A stretch of DNA of 57,721 nt from CAYYNP01 sp964472545 (GTDB lineage Bacteria; Planctomycetota; Planctomycetia; Pirellulales; Thermoguttaceae), in contig CAYYNP010000023.1 in NCBI GenBank assembly GCA_964472545.1, forward strand, positions 1 to 57,721, in the 5' to 3' direction. A program made the position numbers and the translations under genes. The notes beneath the pieces were generated by a model that had not been told where the DNA came from, did no database searches, and was given only the letters and a program-made list of their open reading frames with translations. Every line of letters begins with the position of its first letter. Within the stretch, counting starts at the first letter, position 1. Shown in pieces: positions 45,749 to 53,428 of the stretch.

Positions 45749-46840
45749 TCACGAATCGATCGGATACTCACCATACTTCTGAATCGCCCCGATCATGGCG
45801 ATGTAGTTGTCGTAGGGGACGTATTCGGGGATCGAATTGGACGAGCCGCAGCAGTAGCCGCCGCCGGGGGCGATGGTGCGGATGCGGTGCCGGACCTCGG
45901 CGTCGACTTCGGCCGGCGTGCCCAGGGTGAGCGTGGAGTCGAGGTTGATGTTGCCGCAGAGACAGAGCCGGCCGCCGTAGCGCCGCTTCAGTTCGTCGAT
46001 ATCCATACTGGATGGCTCGCAGGGGTGCAGGGCGTGGTAGCCGCACTCGACCAGGTCGTCCAACACATCGTACAGCCGGCCGTCGCTGTGGTACAAGTAT
46101 GGCAGCCCCTTGGCTCGCACCGGCTCGCCGATCTGCTTGTGCCAGGGGAAGATGTGCTTGCGGAGGAACTTGGGAGCCACGATGGTCCCGCCCGTGTGGC
46201 CCAGGTCGTCGGGCATACGGATCGCGCCGACGGCGTCGTATTGCAGCAGGATCTCGACGACCCGTTGTTGCGTCCGTCCCACGCGTTCGATCACCCGCTC
46301 GACCAGCGGCTCGCCGGCGGCCAGCGCCAGACAGAATCGCTCCAGCCCCATCAACATCCAGGGGGCCATGAAGATGTAGCCCACGTTGACCACGAGCTTG
46401 GCCCCGTCGGGCAACAGATTGCCGAGTTGTTCGAGCGTCTTGTAGCTATAGGCCGTGTCGGGGTCGGGCCAGTCGAAATCGTCGAACGAGGCTTCGTCGT
46501 GGATCGCCCCTTCGCCCTCTTCGGCCCACATCCGCTTGTTCTTGCCCTGGCGAAACGGGTTGTACCGGGCCTCGGCCGGCTTGAGCACCGTGCTTTCGAG
46601 CTGGGCAGATCCCATGATGCCGTGCCGCTCGCCGCGGATCGTCTGGCGGAAGCCAACCGTCAGCGGGACGAAGTCGTAGCCGGCCTGCATGCAGAAATCG
46701 ACTTCGTCCTGCAGTTCGGCCATCGGGCGGCCAAGAAAGCGGCTCTTGATGTCCTCGGCCACCGTGCCGTCGAACTGCGGCACGCGCCGCGGCTCGCCTT
46801 GGCAGAAGACCGCCTTCTTGAAGTTCTCGAAATCGGGCAC
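45749..46840 (-). CDS. URO-D superfamily protein, copy 2
   Basis: 363 aa from a GTG at 46840 (MPDFENFKKAVFCQGEPRRVP). It shares most motifs with the gene at 44554: LSYxHSDGR-type (LYHSDGRLYDVL), HPCEPSSMDIDELKRRYGGR, CGNINLDSTLTLGTP and YCCGSSNSIPEYVPYDNY. Its middle region has an extra stretch (about 85-105) absent from the copy. The gap to copy 1 is 124 bp and contains the 7-bp repeat and an AATCAC-type direct repeat, which suggests unequal recombination. Function as for copy 1; the two may act on different methyl or carboxyl substrates or as a heterodimer (inference). Confidence 0.75.
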   Translation of the reverse strand: MPDFENFKKAVFCQGEPRRVPQFDGTVAEDIKSRFLGRPMAELQDEVDFCMQAGYDFVPLTVGFRQTIRGERHGIMGSAQLESTVLKPAEARYNPFRQGKNKRMWAEEGEGAIHDEASFDDFDWPDPDTAYSYKTLEQLGNLLPDGAKLVVNVGYIFMAPWMLMGLERFCLALAAGEPLVERVIERVGRTQQRVVEILLQYDAVGAIRMPDDLGHTGGTIVAPKFLRKHIFPWHKQIGEPVRAKGLPYLYHSDGRLYDVLDDLVECGYHALHPCEPSSMDIDELKRRYGGRLCLCGNINLDSTLTLGTPAEVDAEVRHRIRTIAPGGGYCCGSSNSIPEYVPYDNYIAMIGAIQKYGEYPIDS

Positions 46841-46948
46841 GCTGGGGACTCCACACCACAGGCTATTGGGCTAGCGAGTCCCGATGGTACCGCATTGACC
46901 GCCGGTTTTCCAGGGGCCGAAGCGATGGCCTGCGGCGTGCTGCGGAGT

Positions 46949-47584
46949 CTAATTGTGGAAGGAGAAGCTCACGCCCGAGTGATGCCGGTGATGCGGCCGG
47001 TGGTGGTAATAGTGGGGTTCGCAGGAATGGCCCCAGATCACCGGCGGGCTGTAATGGTGTTCCTTGACGATGATCGGCCGCGGCGCGGGCTCCCGAATCA
47101 CGACCGGCTGCGGTGACGGCTTGGGTGGCTCCTGCATCGCCTTGACGACTGGCGTGCTGACCTGCTGATCTTTGAGATAGGTATAGTCCGACACCTGCAG
47201 CGGTGCCGCCATGCCGTGGGCGCGGATGTGATTGATGATCAACTCGTCGGCCACGCCCGACCGGCTCATCGTCACCACGTCGTCGACGCGTACGGCCCCG
47301 GCCGGCACGGTACGCCCGAGCTGCTGGGCGATCAACGCCCGATTGCGGGCTTCCGCCTTGTCCATCTCGTTGCCGACGACCGCCCCGCTGAGCGCTCCGA
47401 TCCCGGCCCCGATCGCCGTTCCCGCCCCGGCGTTGCCGAGCTGGTCCCCCACGATCGCCCCAGCCCCGGCACCGATCAACCCGCCGAACAAGGCTCCGCG
47501 ATCTGAATGGTAGGGCGACTTACACCCCATCGTAACGACAACCAACAGAGCCATCCAACCGGCCGAAAGCCATTTGCCTGACAT
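46949..47584 (-). CDS. Glycine-zipper lipoprotein with His-rich tail
   Basis: 211 aa from the ATG at 47584 (MSGKWLSAGW). The signal ends in a lipobox with C21 (VVVTMGC), so it should be lipidated at the cell envelope. Residues 28-75 are a glycine zipper (GGLIGAGAGAIVGDQLGNAGAGT), the type found in outer-membrane lipoproteins such as SlyB/OmpA-like partners. After a helical region comes a Pro-rich section and a C-terminus with many His and Tyr (EPHYYHHRPHHRHHSG), which may bind metals. Two short inverted repeats lie in its leader (47623-47664). Function unknown. Confidence 0.78.
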   Translation of the reverse strand: MSGKWLSAGWMALLVVVTMGCKSPYHSDRGALFGGLIGAGAGAIVGDQLGNAGAGTAIGAGIGALSGAVVGNEMDKAEARNRALIAQQLGRTVPAGAVRVDDVVTMSRSGVADELIINHIRAHGMAAPLQVSDYTYLKDQQVSTPVVKAMQEPPKPSPQPVVIREPAPRPIIVKEHHYSPPVIWGHSCEPHYYHHRPHHRHHSGVSFSFHN

Positions 47585-47940
47585 GATTCCATTCCTTTGG
47601 GCGTTAAAGACGCTATCTATATCGGCACACACGTGCCGGGAAATAAGCGGCGAATTATTCGCCGAATCCCGCACGTCGTCAAGACAGAATGGGGGACATA
47701 GGGGGTGTCTACGCCGCTCCTTTTGCGTCTACATCCAGCACTGTGCGGCGAACGAATGCCAAACGCTCGCGCCGCTCGACCACCGGCGATGTGCCAGAGT
47801 GATATGCGAAGAATAGGCAGGATTTCCGGATTATCACGACTTTTCCGGAAGTTCTGCCTGGGTAGACCCGATACCTTCTCTCGTCCGGACCACCACGCGG
47901 AAGGTCTGTCGGCGAAGCCCCCCTGTTGAAGGTGATTCAA
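47585..47940. promoter_or_regulatory. Divergent gap with two inverted repeats
   Basis: 356 bp between the lipoprotein gene and the surface-protein gene. CGGCAC/GTGCCG (47623-47638) and CGGCGAA/TTCGCCG (47648-47664) sit 39-80 bp before the lipoprotein start in its leader; they could be operators or mRNA hairpins. The remaining sequence has no recognisable motif. Confidence 0.35.
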
Positions 47941-49419
47941 ATGAAGCAAATCAGTCTGATGACGATCCTGGGGATATTCGTGGGCGGTATTGCATTGACG
48001 GCCTTGGCCGATGACGTGATTGCTCAGGAGAGCACTTCGCAGAGGGTGCTACCAGCCCAGGGCGAGTGGGTGCCCAAAGGCACATCCACCGCGGCTGCCC
48101 ATCCGGAGCTGTGGTACCGCACTTCGCAACGGCCGCAGGCGGGTCCAAGGCTGATCGGCGCGACCGAGACGCCGGCCGTGATCGAAGACAATCGCGGCCG
48201 ACGGGATACCCCGGCCTCGTCCCCCCGTGCGGCTTCGCGCGTTCCCAAGGGCGCTCCCCGGGCAAGGTCCCAGAACCGGGCGTCGCGCATCCCAACCGAA
48301 GCGACGCAGCCGCCTTCAATGCGGACCGTTGCCGCGGTCGATGAGCCGGAGCCGGAAGACATCCGCACCCCCCCGGGCCAAATCCCAGGTGAGACCGAGG
48401 CGGATGACGGATACGACTTGGAGGGCGTGAGAATCTACGAAGCTGGCGAGTACGAGGACCTGGGGCTGCTCGACACGGTGGGCGGCATCGAAGGATGCGC
48501 CGATTGTGGCGGCGGCGAGTGCGGTGGATGCGACTGTGGCGGCGCTTGCGGTCCGTATGATTGCGCGACTTGTGGCCATGCCGGATACTGCGGAGGCTGC
48601 CAGCCGCTTGGCGGGCTGTTGGGGACCTTGCCGTCGGCATGGTGGGCACGCGACTTTTCCATCTTCTTGGGAGTCCACGGTTTCAAGGGACCGACCGATC
48701 TGGGCAACTTCGGCATCCACGAAGGCGTCAACTTTGGCGCACCGGTGGGCGTGGCGCCGGCGTTGGGCTACCAATTCGGCTTCACCGCCGTACACAGTAA
48801 TTTCTCGGGCTATCAGACGGCCGGCGGCGCCGCCGAACTGGACGACGAACGCGATCAGATCTTTCTCACCGCCGGGCTGTTCCGCCGTGCTCCGTGCGGC
48901 GGGTGGCAATGGGGCGTGGCCTTCGACCTGATGCACGACAGCTATTACGGCGTGGCCGATCTGAAACAGATCCGCACCGAAACCGGCTTCGTATCCGCCG
49001 ACGGACGGCGAGAGATCGGCTATTTTGGTGCCTACGGCAGCGGTGGCGACGACCTGATCCTGCTCGATCGCGACAACATCGGCCTCGAGCCGACCGACAT
49101 GTTCGCCTTCTTCTATCGCCGCAACTTCTGCAACGGCGGCGACGGCCGTCTCTGGGCCGGGTTCAGCGGCGCCGGCGACGGTCTGCTGGGGGCCGACCTC
49201 CGCGCCCCGCTCGGCAAGAGTTGGGCCATCGAAAACCGCATCAACTACCTCATCCCCAGCGAAGGCCACGGCGACGGCGGGTATCAGCAGGAATCTTGGG
49301 CCCTGAGTATCCGCCTGGTCTGGTACCTCGGCCAGCCTGCCCAATCTGCGCTGCGCAGCCCCTATCGGCCGATGTTCGACGTGGCCGACAACTCCACGTT
49401 TATGACCGACGCCAACTAG
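47941..49419 (+). CDS. Probable outer-membrane/surface protein with Cys-rich insert (DUF6666-like)
   Basis: 492 aa from the ATG at 47941 (MKQISLMTIL; a TTG at 47926 is in frame). Residues 1-27 are a signal peptide. Residues 30-170 are low-complexity, Arg/Pro/Ala-rich. Residues 186-221 hold ten cysteines in 36 residues (CADCGGGECGGCDCG and onwards). The rest (about 235-480) is beta-strand-rich with aromatic ends (FSIFLGVHGFKGPTD, RLVWYLGQ), like an outer-membrane beta-barrel. I recall this layout from planctomycete DUF6666 proteins but cannot confirm it. The cysteines may be disulfide-linked in the envelope. It is divergent from the lipoprotein gene. Confidence 0.65.
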   Translation: MKQISLMTILGIFVGGIALTALADDVIAQESTSQRVLPAQGEWVPKGTSTAAAHPELWYRTSQRPQAGPRLIGATETPAVIEDNRGRRDTPASSPRAASRVPKGAPRARSQNRASRIPTEATQPPSMRTVAAVDEPEPEDIRTPPGQIPGETEADDGYDLEGVRIYEAGEYEDLGLLDTVGGIEGCADCGGGECGGCDCGGACGPYDCATCGHAGYCGGCQPLGGLLGTLPSAWWARDFSIFLGVHGFKGPTDLGNFGIHEGVNFGAPVGVAPALGYQFGFTAVHSNFSGYQTAGGAAELDDERDQIFLTAGLFRRAPCGGWQWGVAFDLMHDSYYGVADLKQIRTETGFVSADGRREIGYFGAYGSGGDDLILLDRDNIGLEPTDMFAFFYRRNFCNGGDGRLWAGFSGAGDGLLGADLRAPLGKSWAIENRINYLIPSEGHGDGGYQQESWALSIRLVWYLGQPAQSALRSPYRPMFDVADNSTFMTDAN

Positions 49420-49474
49420 GATCGGCGCGTCGCAGAAGGCCGACGTTTGCGATGGCTGCGGCACGAAGCGGCAG

Positions 49475-50398
49475 CTATCGCGGAAGCGTGCCGGCCGCGG
49501 CGGATTCCTTCTCTTCGGCAGGTCGCGGCCGGTTAGCGTCCGTCAGCACGCGCCCTCCGACGGCTTCCCGTTCCGCCGAGCCAAAGCCGTAGGAAACCAC
49601 CCGGCCCATGTCGAATCGGAAGCGATGGACGCGTGAGATTTCGCTGGCTCGAAGGGCCACCGCGTCGCGAGTGAGGTTCTTTTTGCCCACCGAACCGAAG
49701 AGGATCTTGTTGTCGGCCAGGCGAACGTCGAGCACGTAGAGCTCGTCGAACACGTCCTGGTAGGTCCGCACCATGGAGTCGTAAAGTGGGTTGGAGTAAC
49801 GCCCCCAGACGTTGGCCACCACGATCCCGTTCGGCCTCAGCCCCCGCCGGACCGATTGCAGGAACTCCTGCGTGGCCAGGTGATAAGGGATGTTGTCGGA
49901 ACTGAAGGCGTCGAGGAAAATGATGTCGTAGCGGCCGGGGTTTCGGGCGATGAACCGCCGCCCGTCGTCGACGTACGCCCGCAACATCTGCGTTTCGCGG
50001 AACCCGAAGAACTGCTTGGCCACCGCGACGACCTCGGGGTCGATGTCGACCACGTCGATCTGAAGCTGTGGGAAGTGGCGGTGAAGAAAACTGGGGATTG
50101 TACCGCCGCCCAGCCCGACCATCAACACCCGCCGCGGCTGTTTCATACACGCCAGCCCCACCGGCATTGCGCGGGCGTATTGCAGTTCGATATAGTCCGG
50201 GTCGCCCGGCTTGACCACGCTCTGCCGCGCCCCGTCGACCTCGAACCAGAGCGTCCGCAGCCCCTTCTCATCCTCCGTCACCACGATCGTGTTAAACGCC
50301 GACTTCTTGTGGAGCAGGACCTTGTCGGCCGCCGACGCCGTCGTGCAACAGACGAGCAAAACGGCCAGAACGCGGGCAAATAGTTTTCGGGTGGGCAT
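49475..50398 (-). CDS. Exported spermidine-synthase-like methyltransferase-fold protein
   Basis: 307 aa. The fold is of the polyamine aminopropyltransferase (SpeE) type: VGLGGGTIP (94-101), DVVDIDPEVV (115-124), a DD pair (144-145) and LDAFSSDNIPYHL (162-174). The substrate loop differs from true SpeE, where the motif is DSSDP-like. A hydrophobic N-terminus (RVLAVLLVCCTTASAA) looks like a cleaved signal peptide, so the protein may sit outside the cytoplasm, where nucleotide-like cofactors are scarce. Such exported homologues exist in planctomycetes. The substrate is unknown, and no speD or other polyamine gene is present. Confidence 0.75.
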   Translation of the reverse strand: MPTRKLFARVLAVLLVCCTTASAADKVLLHKKSAFNTIVVTEDEKGLRTLWFEVDGARQSVVKPGDPDYIELQYARAMPVGLACMKQPRRVLMVGLGGGTIPSFLHRHFPQLQIDVVDIDPEVVAVAKQFFGFRETQMLRAYVDDGRRFIARNPGRYDIIFLDAFSSDNIPYHLATQEFLQSVRRGLRPNGIVVANVWGRYSNPLYDSMVRTYQDVFDELYVLDVRLADNKILFGSVGKKNLTRDAVALRASEISRVHRFRFDMGRVVSYGFGSAEREAVGGRVLTDANRPRPAEEKESAAAGTLPR

Positions 50399-50580
50399 GT
50401 AGAGGTCCTCCTGGAGTATTTCACCGTAGCGGGCCGCCGAGGCGGTGTCAAGCTGGCGTCGTCGTGTGGAGTCGCGTCTCGATCAGATCCCGGTCACAAA
50501 CTCCCCAGCAGGTTGCCCGACGCCCTACAATACTTGACAGACAGGCGTGGCCGGTCAGCGACACCCCGTCGACGGGAGCC

Positions 50581-51168
50581 ATGGACGAGAAGACCATCGA
50601 GCAAGGACCGTCCCTCAACCCCTCAGCTTGGGTGGACCAGTACGGCGATTATCTCTATCGCTACGCGCTTTCCCGCCTGCGCGATCCGGAATCCTCGGAG
50701 GAGGTGGTTCAGGAGACGTTCGTCGCGGCGCTGCGGAATGTCGAGCAGTATTCCGGCCGAGGGGAAGAACGGGCCTGGTTGCTGGGGATCCTCAAGCGGA
50801 AGATCGTCGATCTGGTGCGGCAGCGGAATCGAACCGCCTCATTGGGTACGGACGACGGGGGCGACCCCACCGAGGTGCTGTTTACTCGCCGCGGCTTCTG
50901 GAAGAGCGATCCACGCATTTTCGGCTCCGATCCGGCGGAGCCGATCGAGCGGGAGGAATTTTGGGAGATCTTCCGCGGATGCCTCGAAGGCCTCCCGCAG
51001 CGTCAGGCCGACGCCTTCACGCTGCGCGAGATGGACGGACGCGCCGGCGAAGAAATCTGTAAGGAATTGCACGTTTCTTCGTCCAACCTCTGGGTGCTGT
51101 TGTATCGTGCTCGGCTGCGGCTGGCCGATTGCATGAAAACCCGCTGGCAGGCCGAGGGAGGGCGATGA
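50581..51168 (+). CDS. ECF RNA polymerase sigma factor
   Basis: 195 aa from the ATG at 50581 (MDEKTIEQG); the frame upstream is not protein-like. Region 2 is seen in YLYRYALSRLRDPESSEEVVQETFVAAL (in part) and region 4 in LPQRQADAFTLREMDGRAGEEICKELHVSSSNLWVLLYRARLRLADC. The last phrase, with SNLWVLLYRAR, is typical of the ECF group controlled by small zinc-finger anti-sigma factors. Such a gene follows directly, so the pair is a complete regulatory unit. A stress signal can be expected but not named. Confidence 0.93.
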   Translation: MDEKTIEQGPSLNPSAWVDQYGDYLYRYALSRLRDPESSEEVVQETFVAALRNVEQYSGRGEERAWLLGILKRKIVDLVRQRNRTASLGTDDGGDPTEVLFTRRGFWKSDPRIFGSDPAEPIEREEFWEIFRGCLEGLPQRQADAFTLREMDGRAGEEICKELHVSSSNLWVLLYRARLRLADCMKTRWQAEGGR

Positions 51169-51169
51169 G

Positions 51170-51433
51170 ATGATGCCAAGTTGCTGCAAAGCCGCCCGAC
51201 TGCTGTCCGAATCGATGGAACGCAAACTCTCGCTGTGGGAGCGTATGCTGCTGAAGTTTCATCTGGCCATGTGCCGCATGTGCCGGGGTTTTTCGGCCGA
51301 GCTTGTGCAGCTTCGCGAGGCGGCCCGGCGTCACGCAATGCAACTTGAAGAGGGCACGGCCGACGCCGAAGTGACGCTATCGGCCGAGGCCCGGTTGCGT
51401 ATCCAGAAAGCGCTTCAGAGTCAGGACGGCTGA
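51170..51433 (+). CDS. Small zinc-finger anti-sigma factor
   Basis: 87 aa; the ATG at 51170 lies one base after the stop of the sigma gene, indicating coupled expression. It has the zf-HC2 signature H-x3-C-x2-C (HLAMCRMC) and an early CC pair. It has no transmembrane helix, so it is a soluble anti-sigma, in contrast to membrane types. It should bind the sigma factor just upstream and release it on oxidation or loss of zinc (family knowledge). Confidence 0.88.
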   Translation: MMPSCCKAARLLSESMERKLSLWERMLLKFHLAMCRMCRGFSAELVQLREAARRHAMQLEEGTADAEVTLSAEARLRIQKALQSQDG

Positions 51434-51757
51434 TCTCTTAGGATGCGTGCGACGCATCGACCGCCCGCTTTCGCCTTCCACAAGGCACTGCTCTCCCCTT
51501 CTCTCTCCTTCGCAGCACGTGAGTTAGCGTCGTTCGGTCTCGGTGCGTTTCACGCACCCTACGGCATACCCATCTTGCGCAGCCGGTCCCACGCCATCGG
51601 CACTTCCAGCCATGCGGCGCATAATGTGCCGTCTTTTTCTGTCAATTCCGACATTCCAGCGTAAGGATTCGGCGACTCGTCCGTCCTTCCTGGCGAACAC
51701 ACGACGGGAACACGCGATCGCGTGAGCCACTGAGTCATCGTTAGAAAGGAGAACGAA
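51434..51757. repeat. 324-bp gap with family B-like palindromes
   Basis: GATGCGTGCGACGCATC (51442-51458) is a 7-bp perfect palindrome. GGTGCGTTTCACGCACCCTA (51542-51561) resembles the GGTGCGTC...GACGCACC repeat at 53284-53395. No coding sequence is supported; the thioredoxin gene follows with a GGAG-type site. Confidence 0.55.
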
Positions 51758-52246
51758 ATGTCCAAGAGCATGATTCGTAAGACGGGCGTTGCGGCGGCGG
51801 GGATTGCCGTGGTCATTGCGGTTGCCGTGGCCACTCGACCGGAAGCGGACGCCCGGCTGCAAACGCCGACGGATGCCGAGCGACTCTCCAAAACGCTCGG
51901 CAAGGTCGAACAGGCCGACGAGGCGACGTTCGAGCGGCGCGTCTTGAATTCCGACACGGTGGTATTGGTCGATTTCTACGCCGACTGGTGCGGCCCATGC
52001 CGGGCGATGTCGCCTACGTTGGACGATCTGGCCAAGGAGTGCCCCGATGCCAGGATCGTCAAGGTCAACGTCGACCGAAACCCACGGCTGGCGGCGCGAT
52101 ACAAGGTCAACTCAATCCCCAATCTGGCCGTCTTCGAGGACGGCAAGCTAACCGCCCGCCACGTCGGTGTGGCCAGCAAGAAGCGATTGAAGGAGCTGCT
52201 CAAAGGCAAGCCGGTGCGTACGGTGTCGCTGCAGCGGCAGCGGTGA
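51758..52246 (+). CDS. Membrane-anchored/exported thioredoxin-like protein
   Basis: 162 aa, ATG at 51758 after AAAGGAG. Residues 8-26 are a hydrophobic signal or anchor. The thioredoxin domain has the active site WCGPC (77-81) in VDFYADWCGPC and the cis-proline motif NSIPNL, both intact. It is thus a redox-active disulfide reductase or isomerase in the periplasm. There is a modest linker between anchor and domain. It stands after the ECF sigma/anti-sigma pair, which could be redox-responsive, but 324 bp of repeat-bearing sequence separates them. Confidence 0.92.
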   Translation: MSKSMIRKTGVAAAGIAVVIAVAVATRPEADARLQTPTDAERLSKTLGKVEQADEATFERRVLNSDTVVLVDFYADWCGPCRAMSPTLDDLAKECPDARIVKVNVDRNPRLAARYKVNSIPNLAVFEDGKLTARHVGVASKKRLKELLKGKPVRTVSLQRQR

Positions 52247-52447
52247 GCCAAAGCGTACGCTTGTCCATCGCGGCGGCCCCACACGCCGGCCGCCGCGACC
52301 GGCGGCGAGCGGAGACGTCCGATACGTGTGCCTGGATGCGTCCGGTGTCGCCTGTCGGCGACCATCGAGACCACGGCCGTCCCGCTCGCCGCCCTCTGAA
52401 ACCTGTACGATAGCCAGTCGCAGGAATCCAGTCGCCATGCCCGCAAT

Positions 52448-52475
52448 TTGCTTCCGGGACCCTCGATAGTATACT
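52448..52475 (+). promoter_or_regulatory. Possible promoter of the ThuA gene
   Basis: TTGCTT (52448-52453) and TATACT (52470-52475), 16 bp apart, 61 bp before the ATG at 52536. The -10 differs from consensus at one position. Confidence 0.4.
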
Positions 52476-52535
52476 GTGGGGGACGTCGGCGCTACTGCCC
52501 GTCCCCGTTCCCCCGATACACGAGGAGTCCTGACG

Positions 52536-53252
52536 ATGTCTTACCGCAAGCGCTCGGTTCTTATCCTTGCTGCGTTCGCCGTGTTGCTCTCTTGCGGCGG
52601 AGCGATGGCCGCCGAGAAGACCAAGGTGATGCTCTTTGGAGGCCGCGGTCACGACTGGCGCGGCTTCCACGCCGTGATCGCCCCGATCCTCGAAAAGACC
52701 GGCGACTTCGAGGTCACGCTGCACGAGAAGCTCGACGACCTGAAGGCCGACAGCATCAACAAGTACGATCTGGTGCTCTTCTACGGCTCCGGCGGCAACT
52801 TCGCCGACGACGCCCAAGAGGAAGGCCTCGAACAGTTCGTCAAGGCCGGCGGCGCACTGGCCGGAGTCCACGCCACCGACGCCTTCAAACAGTCGGACCT
52901 CTATTGGCGGCTTTTGGGCGGCCGCTTCACCGGTCACGGCGGCGGCACCTTCTGGATGCGAATCGAAGACAAGAAACACCCCATCAACGCCACGATGGAA
53001 GACTTCGAGATCCAGGACGAGACTTACCGCAACGCCTTCCATCCCGACTTCAAGCTCCACAGCCTCGGCCACATGGACCGCGGCAACGAGCAGCAGTCGA
53101 TGATCTGGGTGCAAGAGGTCGGCAAGTGCCGCATCTTCAACACCACGCTCGGCCACGGCAAGGCCGCCTTCGACAACCCGATGTTCCAGCGGTTGGTCGT
53201 CCGCGGGCTCTACTGGGCTGCCGGCCGCGAGCCGAAGGATCCCGAGAAGTAA
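52536..53252 (+). CDS. Secreted ThuA-domain protein
   Basis: 238 aa from the ATG at 52536 (MSYRKRSVLIL). Residues 1-25 are a signal peptide. The remainder is the ThuA fold (class I glutamine amidotransferase-like): VMLFGGRGHDWRGFHAV, YDLVLFYGSGG, GGALAGVHATDAF and WRLLGGRFTGHGGG, with the late RIFNTTLGHGK. ThuA homologues take part in trehalose/sucrose 3-keto pathways; in planctomycetes they are common next to DUF1080 and sugar isomerases. Two genes downstream of the thioredoxin, on the same strand, it probably has its own promoter (above). Confidence 0.9.
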   Translation: MSYRKRSVLILAAFAVLLSCGGAMAAEKTKVMLFGGRGHDWRGFHAVIAPILEKTGDFEVTLHEKLDDLKADSINKYDLVLFYGSGGNFADDAQEEGLEQFVKAGGALAGVHATDAFKQSDLYWRLLGGRFTGHGGGTFWMRIEDKKHPINATMEDFEIQDETYRNAFHPDFKLHSLGHMDRGNEQQSMIWVQEVGKCRIFNTTLGHGKAAFDNPMFQRLVVRGLYWAAGREPKDPEK

Positions 53253-53282
53253 CGTCCATCGCGAACTCGCGAGGGCCCCATT

Positions 53283-53398
53283 CCGTAGGGTGCGTCTCGA
53301 CGCACCATGACCTATTACGTAGGGTGCGTCTCGACGCACCATGAATCTGCAGTGATGTGTCCGGCCCGTTGCGGTGCGTCGAGACGCACCCTACGGAG
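53283..53398. repeat. Family B palindrome cluster (two direct, one inverted)
   Basis: Copies at 53284-53310, 53318-53344 (CGTAGGGTGCGTCTCGACGC...) and inverted at 53373-53395. The core GGTGCGTCTCGACGCACC is palindromic. They fill the gap between the ThuA gene and the next gene and read through into its 5' leader. Confidence 0.88.
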
Positions 53399-53428
53399 AC
53401 TCATCGAAACGCCAGAAGGGAGCCAATT

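Noticed and set aside
53357..53428. Upstream extension of the secreted helical protein
   Set aside because: It translates the family B repeat; the ATG at 53429 with AAGGGAG and a signal peptide is the natural start.
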